From the NCBI RefSeq assembly GCF_030376605.1, contig NZ_JARRAE010000019.1:1-53980 (forward strand): a DNA stretch of 53,980 nt, read 5' to 3'. The position numbers and the translations under genes are program-made. This document shows positions 15,318 through 22,928 of this stretch, piece by piece. Position 1 is the first letter of the stretch. Each line of letters opens with the position of its first letter. Under the pieces are notes generated by a model. The model was not told the origin of the DNA. It saw only the letters and a program-made list of their open reading frames with translations, and made no database searches. This DNA is from Pseudochrobactrum sp. sp1633. GTDB taxonomy: Bacteria; Pseudomonadota; Alphaproteobacteria; Rhizobiales; Rhizobiaceae.

Positions 15318-16118
15318 ATGAACAATCAGGATGTTGCTACTGTTGCAGCCATTATAAATGCTTTCGGCGAGAGTCACTTTGGCAAGCAGCTTGATCACCT
15401 GATTGTCGGTATCGTTGATTTTGATATGAGCTGCATTTTTGCATTCCGCTTTAACGGCGAGCCGCAGTTGATCCATGACGGTTACAGCGCCACTGTTTCC
15501 CGTAAAGCACTGAGTTCCTATATGCGCGGCGGCTATCTGCTCGACCCGTTTTACGTCGCATGCATCAGCGGCCATGAGGCGGGGCTATGGCGCATGGATG
15601 AGCTGGCACCGGATAGTTTCTTCAGTTCCGAATTTGTTATATCGCATGATATTCACCCCTGCGTTTCATCTGAGGCCGGAGTGCTGATAGAAGAGATCGG
15701 TTTTGTGGTGCCGTTGGAAGAGGGGGTTAGCGCTACTTATTCTCTGATGCGTAATCAGGGCAAACTGCCCTTCAGTAATGCGGAGATTTTGGCACTGCAA
15801 ATGACTGAGCCACTGGTGCAGGCGGCATTGCAAACCCATTGGAAACAGGTGAAACCAGCCGGATTTGTGCCGGTGATAGCCGGTGATGATGATGTTGAAA
15901 CTATGTTTCTGAGTGTATTTACCGATCAGCTGACCGGTACGCAGCGTAATGTTGCACGCATGATTTTACGCGGGCACAGCAATATTTCTATTGCCAATAT
16001 TCTGGGCATAACCGAGGGAACGGCCAAGCTGCATCGCTCGAATATTTATAAGCGCCTGTCGATCACCAGCCAGACCGAACTGTTTCAGCTATTTATCAAT
16101 TATCTCTCACATCAATGA
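15318..16118 (+). CDS. LuxR-type HTH transcriptional regulator
   Basis: Regulator of 266 aa with a C-terminal LuxR HTH (about residues 198-255: LTGTQRNVARMILRGHSNISIANILGITEGTAKLHRSNIYKRLSI). The N-terminal 180 residues do not match a receiver domain (no phospho-Asp pocket) or an acyl-homoserine-lactone domain that I can recognise. It is therefore a solo regulator with an unknown sensor domain. ATG at 15318 is preferred over GTG at 15315 because AGGGGG at 15307-15312 fits. It is divergent from the SDR - oxidase - EutH operon and convergent with the TRAP gene, so control of the former is most likely. Confidence 0.8.
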   Translation: MNNQDVATVAAIINAFGESHFGKQLDHLIVGIVDFDMSCIFAFRFNGEPQLIHDGYSATVSRKALSSYMRGGYLLDPFYVACISGHEAGLWRMDELAPDSFFSSEFVISHDIHPCVSSEAGVLIEEIGFVVPLEEGVSATYSLMRNQGKLPFSNAEILALQMTEPLVQAALQTHWKQVKPAGFVPVIAGDDDVETMFLSVFTDQLTGTQRNVARMILRGHSNISIANILGITEGTAKLHRSNIYKRLSITSQTELFQLFINYLSHQ

Positions 16119-16122
16119 GAAC

Positions 16123-16150
16123 CATCGCTCCGGATGTCTGCGGAGCGATG
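16123..16150. terminator. Hairpin between convergent LuxR-type and dctP genes
   Basis: CATCGCTCCG (16123-16132) and CGGAGCGATG (16141-16150) are a perfect 10-bp stem with an 8-base loop in a 49-base convergent gap. T-runs are weak on both sides. Confidence 0.6.
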
Positions 16151-16167
16151 ATCTGCTCATCTCCGGA

Positions 16168-17166
16168 TCAGAGGTCTTTAATGGCATTGATACGGTCAAT
16201 GCCGCCGACAACCGGTGCAAACTCTTCCCAGACAACCTTCGCTCCCGACTGCCATTTGTCATAGTCTTCCGGCTGGAGCACCTGCGCGCCATGCTCTTTG
16301 GCCTTAGCTATCGCTGCGCTTTCATCATCAACAATCAGCTGGTTGAAATAGCTTGTGGCCTCAACGGATGCTTCCTGCAGAACCTGTTGCTGCTCGGCGT
16401 TCAAACCGTTCCAGAACGGTGCAGAGAAGTAGACGACACCTGATGCCCAGATATGGCTGGTTTCAGTCACAAACGGCACCACCTCATAGAGCTTGAAACT
16501 TGCATAGGCGGATTTTGTCAGATCCATCGCATCAGCAACGCCGGTTTCCAGCGCATTATAGGTTTCCGTAATCGGAATGCCCACCGGTGTTGCACCGAAA
16601 TTACCCCATAATTTGGTGTGCAGCGGGCTTTGAATAACGCGGATGCGCTTGCCTTTTAGCTGCTCAGGCTTGGTTACGGCTTCTTTGGTCAGGAGATGAC
16701 GGGCACCATAATTGATAAAGCCGGTGGCAATGAAGTTCTGTGCTTTCAGCTTTTCTTTCAGATCATTGCCGGTGTCACCTTGCACCGCTTTCAGCACATG
16801 CTGCGCATCTCTGAACAGGAACGGAAGATCGAGGATTTGCACCTCCGGCACCCAGCCGGACAAAGCGGAGACGGTGGAAAGACTGGCCTGAACCGAGCCA
16901 AGGCGAATACCTTCTGCCACTTCTTTCTCACCGCCCAAAGCGCTGTCTTTGACGATGTTGAAACGGAATTGCCCCGGCAGTTTTGCTTCCACCAAATCAC
17001 GGATTTTCAACCAGATTTTGGTTTCCGGCTTATCATCGCCAAACAGCGAGGCCACGGTGATAGATGTTTTGGCCTGTGCGGTGCGGATGAGGGCTGGCAT
17101 GGCAAGGGCAGTAGCGGTGCCGAGCGTGGCAGTACGCAGAAAATGACGGCGGTTAAGCGTAATCAT
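16168..17166 (-). CDS. dctP: TRAP transporter substrate-binding protein DctP, Tat-exported
   Basis: Periplasmic solute-binding protein of a TRAP transporter (DctP/SBP_bac_7), 332 aa. The N-terminus has a twin-arginine signal, RRHFLRTATLGTATALAMPA, with likely cleavage after AQA near residue 32. Family signatures include LDLPFLFRDAQHVLKAVQG, GARHLLTKEAVTKPEQLKGKR and TETYNALETGVADAMD. ATG at 17166 is chosen because AAGGA stands 10 bases upstream and it places the RR motif at the N-terminus. It follows the fused permease by 26 bases in one operon with SsuD, so an organosulfonate ligand is a fair inference, although TRAP ligands are usually organic acids. Confidence 0.88.
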   Translation of the reverse strand: MITLNRRHFLRTATLGTATALAMPALIRTAQAKTSITVASLFGDDKPETKIWLKIRDLVEAKLPGQFRFNIVKDSALGGEKEVAEGIRLGSVQASLSTVSALSGWVPEVQILDLPFLFRDAQHVLKAVQGDTGNDLKEKLKAQNFIATGFINYGARHLLTKEAVTKPEQLKGKRIRVIQSPLHTKLWGNFGATPVGIPITETYNALETGVADAMDLTKSAYASFKLYEVVPFVTETSHIWASGVVYFSAPFWNGLNAEQQQVLQEASVEATSYFNQLIVDDESAAIAKAKEHGAQVLQPEDYDKWQSGAKVVWEEFAPVVGGIDRINAIKDL

Positions 17167-17192
17167 AGCGGGAAAATCCTTATGAGAGCAGG

Positions 17193-19022
17193 TCAGATGA
17201 GCAGTGCCCATGCGCCGAGAATGACGAGAGAAAACAGAAGAGCGATGAAATAGGGTGTCATGGCTTTGAAGAGAGCGGTGGCGGGAAGACGGGTCACACC
17301 ACTGACCACAAAGACCAGCATGCCGACAGGCGGGGTCAGTCCTCCGATCATCAGATTGACGACCAGAATGACGCCGAACATTACCGGATCAATACCTGCT
17401 GCCACTGCAATCGGCAGAAAGATCGGGCCGAACAGCAAAATGGCAGCGCCAATATCAAGCACGAGGCCGACAACCAGCAGCACGAGATTGATGATCAGCA
17501 AAATGACAATCGGATTGGCACCGAAGCTGCTGACCAGATCGGAAATTGTGCCGGAAATATCATCCACCGCCAACAGGAAGGCAAACGGGCTGGCCGTGCC
17601 GATCAGTAAGCCGATGGCGGAGGCTTCTTTGCCGGATTGTTTGAAGATATCATAGAGCGAAGCAGCTCCGACTTTGCCGATAACGGCCATAATCAGCGTG
17701 TAGAGCGCAGCAATGGCTGCGGCTTCTGTGGTGGTGACAACGCCCATACGGATGCCGACGACCACGATAATACCAAGACCAAAGGCCGGTATTGCTCCGA
17801 TAGCCGATTGCAAACGTTCCTGCCTGCTGGCACGCGGTTGAGCCACCTGCTCACGCACGGTCAGGTGAATGGCAACCGCAAGGCAGATTGCCATAATAGC
17901 ACCGGCGAAAAACCCACCGACAAGTAGAGCGCCGACCGAAAGATTGGTTGCTGCCGCCAGAATAAGAAAGGCGATAGACGGCGGAATAACATTATCCAGC
18001 ACGGATGAGGCCGCGATGATTGCTCCTGCCTGTGCAGGCGGATAGCCACGCTTGACGAGTTCCGGCTGAAAGGTTGCAGCGCCAAAAGCGGCATTGGCAA
18101 CGGAGGAACCGGAAGCACCGGAAAACAGCACACTGGTCAGCAATGTGGTTTGCGCCAAACCTGCACGGCGATGCCCGACCAGTGACGAGGCAAATTGCAC
18201 GATTTTCTGAGCAATGCCAGCAGCTGTGAGCAGGCTTCCCGCCAGCAGAAAGAACGGAATAGCCAGCAGCAGAAATTTGGAAACACCGGTCACAGTAGAG
18301 GAGACAACTGCCGGTTCCGGCAAGGTGCTGCCAAAAGCAATGGCAATATAGGCCGCGGCCAGAAATGCATGGGGCAAGGGGGCTGCAACCAGCAGTCCAG
18401 CCAGCGCAATCAGACCCAGCACAATGCTCGGGCTCAGACTAATGTCAAAATGAACATGACTGACGCTGATATAAAGGATGGTGGCCAGCGCACCGGCAAT
18501 CAGCAGATCAGGCCATTTATTTTCAGTGATACGTTGCAGCCCCAGCACCACTATAATGAAAAAGCCGCCAAGTCCGAGAAAACCGAAGCGTATCCATTCC
18601 GGCAGACCGAGCGTTGGCGAAATACCGCCAAGCAGTGCAGCAATCCGTGCACTGCCGAAGCTGAGGATAAGCCCGCTTATCAGTGTGAAAATATCAGCAA
18701 TGATAGCCGCCGCACGCTGGCCGGATGGCGAGAGCCGCGACGTGACAAGGTCAAGCCGCATGGCCAGCGCAGAATTGATTGCCAATGGCGCACCAAATGC
18801 AATCAGAGCGACATAGAGCCATGTCGCCAGCTCTTCAGAGCCGAGAAGACCGGTATTGAAGCCGTAGCGCAGCACAACCGTTGTCAGCACAATCAATAGC
18901 AGTGCAGCCAGCAATGTGGCGCAGATTGCCCCCAGCATGGCCTCAATACCTGCCAGCAATGCTCTGGCAAGTGACTGAGCCGGTGTGGCTGCAACTGCGG
19001 GATAGGTCTTCACTGTGCTCAT
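17193..19022 (-). CDS. TRAP transporter fused permease DctQM
   Basis: Fusion of the small (DctQ, about residues 1-165, four helices) and large (DctM, about 195-609, ten or more helices) TRAP permease subunits, 609 aa. The large subunit carries signatures FFLLAGSLLTAAGIAQKIV, FSGASGSSVANAAFG, ASSVLDNVIPPSIAFLILA and GGLTPPVGMLVFVVSGVT. It uses a sodium or proton gradient to import the ligand delivered by DctP. The start lies 2 bases after the SsuD stop, which indicates translational coupling, so transporter and monooxygenase are made together. Confidence 0.9.
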   Translation of the reverse strand: MSTVKTYPAVAATPAQSLARALLAGIEAMLGAICATLLAALLLIVLTTVVLRYGFNTGLLGSEELATWLYVALIAFGAPLAINSALAMRLDLVTSRLSPSGQRAAAIIADIFTLISGLILSFGSARIAALLGGISPTLGLPEWIRFGFLGLGGFFIIVVLGLQRITENKWPDLLIAGALATILYISVSHVHFDISLSPSIVLGLIALAGLLVAAPLPHAFLAAAYIAIAFGSTLPEPAVVSSTVTGVSKFLLLAIPFFLLAGSLLTAAGIAQKIVQFASSLVGHRRAGLAQTTLLTSVLFSGASGSSVANAAFGAATFQPELVKRGYPPAQAGAIIAASSVLDNVIPPSIAFLILAAATNLSVGALLVGGFFAGAIMAICLAVAIHLTVREQVAQPRASRQERLQSAIGAIPAFGLGIIVVVGIRMGVVTTTEAAAIAALYTLIMAVIGKVGAASLYDIFKQSGKEASAIGLLIGTASPFAFLLAVDDISGTISDLVSSFGANPIVILLIINLVLLVVGLVLDIGAAILLFGPIFLPIAVAAGIDPVMFGVILVVNLMIGGLTPPVGMLVFVVSGVTRLPATALFKAMTPYFIALLFSLVILGAWALLI

Positions 19023-19024
19023 CG

Positions 19025-20155
19025 TCAGGCCGTGGTCAGCTTGGAGAGGTCGCGGTCAAACAGCGTTGACCATGTGTAGTTCTTTGCTTGCTTCACTTCG
19101 GTCGAAACATCAAGACGTGGCAGCACAGTTTCTCCGAAACGATAGGCTTCTTCCAGCAATGGCATGCCTGAGAGGATGAAAGTTTCCACACCCGCTTCAC
19201 GATAAGCTTCCAGCGTGCGGATCACCGTATCCGGTGAGCCGACGATAGCGGTGCCAGGCCCCGGACGCACAAGGCCGATGCCTGCCCAGAGGTTCGGAGC
19301 TACTTCCAGATCACGTAAGTTTTCAGGTTTAACACCGCCATGCAACGCACTCATGCGTTTTTGACCAACGGAATCCGTGTTGGAAACAAAACGCTGATTG
19401 GCTGCAATGGATGCGGCATCCATCTGGGCATAGAGGTCATTCGCGGCCTCCCATGCTTTGGCGTCGGTATCACGCACAATCACATAAAGCCGGATACCAT
19501 ATTGCATGGTACGACCGAACTGCTTGGCGCGTTCTTTGACCTTGGCGATCTTCGCACCGATCTGCTCCGGTGTTTCGCCCCATGACAGGTAGGTGTCGGT
19601 ATGTTTGGCGGAAACATCGAGCGCTTTATCGGAAGAACCACCGAACCAGAGCGGCGGCGGAGCAATCGTGTCCCCCACCGGCAATGCCAGTTTGGCACCG
19701 GTTGTGGTGAAATATTTGCCCTGATAATCCACACTCTCACCAGCAAACAGCTTGTGCCAGATGGTCAGATATTCATCGGCCATGTCATAGCGTTCATCAT
19801 GGGGAATATTCATGCCATAGGCGCCGAGCATTTTGGCATCGCCTGATACCACATTGACCAGCAAACGGCCTTTGGAAAACTCCTGAAAGCTCGCAGCCAT
19901 TTTGGCAAGCAGAGTTGGTGCAACCAGACCCGGATGGATGGCCACGAGAAATTTCAGGCGCTCCGTATAGGGCAGCAGCGAATTGGCAAGCCCCCACACA
20001 TCATGTGCGCCGGTGGCAAAAAGTGCGCCTGTATAGCCCAGTTGGTCATAGGCCATTGCCAGTTGTTTGTAATAGCCAAGATCAACAGTGCGGGAGCCTT
20101 CCGGCTTCCACGGATAGGCACCATCAGGCGCGCACATATACCAAAAAATATTCAT
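19025..20155 (-). CDS. ssuD: FMNH2-dependent alkanesulfonate monooxygenase
   Basis: SsuD/MsuD-type flavin monooxygenase of the bacterial luciferase superfamily, 376 aa (E. coli SsuD 381). Signatures: TGAHDVWGLANSLLPYTERLKFLVAIHPG near the N-terminus, FSKGRLLVNVVSGD, and IVGSPDTVIRTLEAYREAGVETFILSG. The enzyme uses FMNH2 and O2 to release sulfite from a sulfonate, giving an aldehyde. The FMN reductase needed is encoded divergently at 22331. It is followed directly by the TRAP permease and preceded by the SsuA-like gene. The exact sulfonate cannot be read from the sequence. Confidence 0.88.
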   Translation of the reverse strand: MNIFWYMCAPDGAYPWKPEGSRTVDLGYYKQLAMAYDQLGYTGALFATGAHDVWGLANSLLPYTERLKFLVAIHPGLVAPTLLAKMAASFQEFSKGRLLVNVVSGDAKMLGAYGMNIPHDERYDMADEYLTIWHKLFAGESVDYQGKYFTTTGAKLALPVGDTIAPPPLWFGGSSDKALDVSAKHTDTYLSWGETPEQIGAKIAKVKERAKQFGRTMQYGIRLYVIVRDTDAKAWEAANDLYAQMDAASIAANQRFVSNTDSVGQKRMSALHGGVKPENLRDLEVAPNLWAGIGLVRPGPGTAIVGSPDTVIRTLEAYREAGVETFILSGMPLLEEAYRFGETVLPRLDVSTEVKQAKNYTWSTLFDRDLSKLTTA

Positions 20156-20184
20156 GTCATTGTCCGTATTCAGAATGCGGTTGT

Positions 20185-21027
20185 TTAAAAGGAAGCAGCT
20201 TGCGGATAAATGCGCGCAAGGTGCTCAAAATGTCCGTGACGATGCAGAACCTCTGCTTCGGTCTGTTGTTCGGTGAGAATGATTTCATCCGCGGGGATCA
20301 CGGTAAAATCGCGAGAGGCGATAACCTTCTCCCAGCCTTGCAGATTGGTTTCCGTTGCGCCGCTCTCGACCAGCCTGCGCGCCGCTTGATGCGGATCAGC
20401 GGTGATTTCACGGCCGATACGTGCCAGTTCCTGTGCAATTTTCAGACGCGTATCTGCGCTCAGGCTTGCCGTTTCAACGGTCCAGAACAGAGAGCGGTTG
20501 GGAATAGTGGAGCCGCAGCGCGAGAGCAGGCGGATATCATCGCGCTCAAGTGCATTTTCCAGCCGTGGCGCCATAGCAATCCACGCATCCACACGACCGT
20601 CGAGCAAGGCGGGCAAAGCATCATTGACCTCAGGTTCTATGCGCTCAATATCGGTGAGGCTGAGTTGTGCATCTTCAAGATTGCGTGCGAGATAATAGGT
20701 TTGGAAAGAACCGTCCACCAGTCCGATACGGCGACCCTTAAGATCAGACGTGGATTTGATCGGGCTGTCGGTGCGCACCAGAATTGCGCCATTGGCAGGG
20801 CGTGGGGCGGAGGCGGCGATATAATTGACAGGCAGCCCGTCCAGAGCAGCGGTGATCGGTGGTGTTGAGCCGGTGCCGCCAAAATCGATCTTGCCCTCGG
20901 TGATCAGTCTGCCGGTGTCGCGCCCTTCGCGATAGGCAACAAACTCACCATCCAGAGCGGCAAAAGCATCAGGCCAGACCTGTGCGATGCGCAGATGCAG
21001 ATTGCTGGGATGAACACCGATTTTCAT
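20185..21027 (-). CDS. SsuA-like (NMT1/SBP-fold) protein without signal peptide
   Basis: SsuA-like substrate-binding fold, 280 aa: MKIGVHPSN at the N-terminus, GKIDFGGTGSTPPITAAL near 47-64 (compare the GTGDAPP-like motif of sulfonate binders), SPIKSTSDLKGRRIGL, and DALPALLDGRVDAWIA. No signal peptide is present: the mature-like fold starts at residue 1, the start follows AAAGGG with 7 spacing, and the frame upstream meets a stop at 21067-21069. There is no ABC permease or ATPase in the operon. It may be a cytoplasmic ligand binder or an SBP-fold enzyme (the desulfinase DszB has this fold, but its catalytic Cys is not seen here). Confidence 0.75.
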   Translation of the reverse strand: MKIGVHPSNLHLRIAQVWPDAFAALDGEFVAYREGRDTGRLITEGKIDFGGTGSTPPITAALDGLPVNYIAASAPRPANGAILVRTDSPIKSTSDLKGRRIGLVDGSFQTYYLARNLEDAQLSLTDIERIEPEVNDALPALLDGRVDAWIAMAPRLENALERDDIRLLSRCGSTIPNRSLFWTVETASLSADTRLKIAQELARIGREITADPHQAARRLVESGATETNLQGWEKVIASRDFTVIPADEIILTEQQTEAEVLHRHGHFEHLARIYPQAASF

Positions 21028-21211
21028 AAACTGCCCTTTCAGATGACAAGCAGACACCGATACGTTTCAGCCTGTTAAACTCAGGAACAATTTACTTTTT
21101 TATAAAATGAAAGCCAAAGTGACCTGTTCTAATTTTAGGAGGTTTTTTAATGGATTATTCTAGTTTTTAGTGCGGGTGCAGGTCATAATTTTTAACGCAT
21201 GATTTTATAAC

Positions 21212-21253
21212 ATATTGATTAATATCAATTATCAATATATTTTTTTATATAAT
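21212..21253 (+). promoter_or_regulatory. AT-rich divergent promoter with ArsR-type operator repeats
   Basis: ATATTGAT (21212-21219) and ATCAATAT (21231-21238) are perfect 8-bp inverted arms. A further ATCAAT at 21224-21229 pairs with the first ATTGAT. A TATAAT -10 for the ArsR gene lies at 21248-21253, so a protein on the repeats would cover the -35. The region also serves the divergent sulfonate operon, fitting joint control by the ArsR-type repressor encoded next door. Confidence 0.55.
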
Positions 21254-21283
21254 GATTGTGCATTGGCTATATGGGGAGTTTTG

Positions 21284-21658
21284 ATGACCAAGCCGGTTGC
21301 ATCCAGATTATGTCGCTCTGTGACGACTGCGAGTGAATTGCTGAAGCTGATTGCCAATGCAAACCGGCTGGCGCTGGTCTGCTATCTGATGGAGCAGGAA
21401 GCGCAGGTGGGCGAGCTTGAAGCGGAACTGCGTATTCCCCAGCCCAGCTTGTCGCAGCAGTTGAGTATTCTGCGCGAGGCGGGTGCTATTGCCTGCAGGC
21501 GGGAAGGCAAGAACATGATCTATAGTGTGGCGGATCCGCGTATTGAGCAGATTGTTTTGCGCCTGCGGGAGATTTTTAGCGGGCTGGAGGATGTGACCGG
21601 CCGCAATGTTGCAAACCGTGTGAAGTCCGATTTGATGCCCGATTTGATGTTTGACTGA
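21284..21658 (+). CDS. ArsR-family HTH regulator
   Basis: Small winged-helix regulator, 124 aa: ASELLKLIANANRLALVCYLM, VGELEAELRIPQPSLSQQLSILREAGAI (recognition helix) and CRREGKNMIYSVADPRIEQIV (wing). No cysteine pair of the arsenic or metal-sensing type is visible in the recognition helix; Cys12, Cys43 and Cys76 are scattered. ATG at 21284 follows GGGGAG with 5 spacing. It is first in an operon with GST and FMN reductase, and divergent from the SsuA-like/SsuD/TRAP operon. It resembles ArsR proteins that control sulfur oxidation or organosulfur genes; the inducer is unknown. Confidence 0.85.
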   Translation: MTKPVASRLCRSVTTASELLKLIANANRLALVCYLMEQEAQVGELEAELRIPQPSLSQQLSILREAGAIACRREGKNMIYSVADPRIEQIVLRLREIFSGLEDVTGRNVANRVKSDLMPDLMFD

Positions 21659-21659
21659 T

Positions 21660-22334
21660 ATGATTGACCTTTACACATGGATAACACCGAACGGTCTGAA
21701 AGCCTCTATCGCGCTGGAGGAATTCGGTTTGCCCTATCAGGCACATGCGATCGACCTGACGAAAGGCGAGCAGTTCTCGGAAGGTTTTCGCAAGATCAGT
21801 GCCGGTTCCAAAATCCCAGCGATTGTCGATCATTCAAATGGGCTGACACTGCTGGAATCCGGTGCGATCCTGACCTATCTCGCGGAGAAGACCGGAAGGT
21901 TTCTGCCAGCCTCAGGCGCTGAGCGCTATGCGGTGCTGGAGTGGGTGTTCTGGCAGGTTGGCGGACTGGGGCCAACTCTGGGGCATGCGCATTATTTTCT
22001 GACCTATCATCCGGACGCGGCACCGGCAGCCTCCGCGCTGTTTGCCCATGAAACCAAGCGGCTTTACGAGAAGCTGGAGCAGCATCTCAACGGCAAAGAC
22101 TATCTGGCAGGAGATTATTCCATCGCCGATATGTCTGTCTGGCCGTGGGTATCGCGTTTTGAACGGCATAAAATCAATCTCAATGATTATCCCTCCGTCC
22201 GGCGCTGGTATCTGCAAATCGCGCAGCGTGAAGCCGTGCAGCGTGGCTATCGCGTGCCGGTTTTTACGGGGGAGATTCCTTTGCCGCCCCCGCTGACACA
22301 TGAAAATTCTGAAAGTTTTGAGGAAAGACTATGA
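21660..22334 (+). CDS. Glutathione S-transferase family protein (YfcG/YghU-like)
   Basis: GST of 224 aa with an N-terminal thioredoxin fold (IDLYTWITPNGLKASIALEEFGLPY; cis-Pro in SKIPAIVD; glutathione-binding ESGAILTYL) and a C-terminal helical domain (LAGDYSIADMSVWPWV). The TPNG motif with Thr/Asn as the first catalytic residues is typical of YfcG/YghU disulfide-bond reductases. The ATG is one base after the arsR stop and the stop overlaps the next start by 4 bases (ATGA), so the three genes are coupled. In this setting it may cleave or protect a thiol- or glutathione-linked sulfur compound; that is inference. Confidence 0.85.
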   Translation: MIDLYTWITPNGLKASIALEEFGLPYQAHAIDLTKGEQFSEGFRKISAGSKIPAIVDHSNGLTLLESGAILTYLAEKTGRFLPASGAERYAVLEWVFWQVGGLGPTLGHAHYFLTYHPDAAPAASALFAHETKRLYEKLEQHLNGKDYLAGDYSIADMSVWPWVSRFERHKINLNDYPSVRRWYLQIAQREAVQRGYRVPVFTGEIPLPPPLTHENSESFEERL

Positions 22335-22903
22335 CTGCGCCCCGCATAACCGGATTTTCCGGCAACCTGACCAGCCCGTCCAAAACCCGCGGCTTTGTTG
22401 AACATATTGCCGGACAGGCGGCTTTGTCACTTGGCGGTGTTTCATCCGTCTATGATATTGCCGATCTGGGCGCGTCGTTCCCTGCTGCACGCTGGCCGTC
22501 ACAACTCGACAAGCAGGCCTCAGATATTGTTGATGAAATTGCAGCGGCCGATCTGCTGGTTGTCGGAACACCGACCTATAAAGGCAGCTATACAGGGTTG
22601 TTTAAACATTTCTTCGATCTGCTTGATCCGAAATTACTGCGTGGCAAACCGGTCATTCTGGCTGCAACCGGCGGCGGTGACCGTCATTCGCTGATCGTTG
22701 AGCATCAGCTGCGCCCGCTCTTCGGTTTCTTCGAAGCTTTCGCACTGCCAACGGCGATTTATGTTTCAGACCGTGATTTTACAGATGGAAAACTGAACAA
22801 TCCGCTGATTGAGAGCCGTATCGCACAGGCTGTTTCTGAAGCGGTGCGCACTGTATCCGGCCATAGTTTTAGCCGGAGAACAGGGCAAATGGCTGCTGAG
22901 TAA
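22331..22903 (+). CDS. msuE: NAD(P)H-dependent FMN reductase (SsuE/MsuE type)
   Basis: Flavodoxin-like FMN reductase, 190 aa, matching SsuE/MsuE: GFSGNLTSPSKTRGFVEHIA (phosphate loop), LVVGTPTYKGSYTGLFKHFFDLLD, and LRGKPVILAATGGGDRHSLIVEHQLRPLFGFF. It supplies FMNH2 to SsuD encoded at 19025-20155 on the divergent operon. It is the last gene of the ArsR - GST - reductase operon. The MsuE name reflects the best family resemblance; msuE versus ssuE cannot be settled by eye. Confidence 0.85.
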   Translation: MTAPRITGFSGNLTSPSKTRGFVEHIAGQAALSLGGVSSVYDIADLGASFPAARWPSQLDKQASDIVDEIAAADLLVVGTPTYKGSYTGLFKHFFDLLDPKLLRGKPVILAATGGGDRHSLIVEHQLRPLFGFFEAFALPTAIYVSDRDFTDGKLNNPLIESRIAQAVSEAVRTVSGHSFSRRTGQMAAE

Positions 22904-22928
22904 TTTTTTGTTATTATGATTTTCCTTG

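Noticed and set aside
20185-21027. Calling the SsuA-like protein a DszB desulfinase
   Set aside because: The fold is shared, but the catalytic Cys near the N-terminus of DszB is not seen, and the FGGTGSTPP motif is more SsuA-like.
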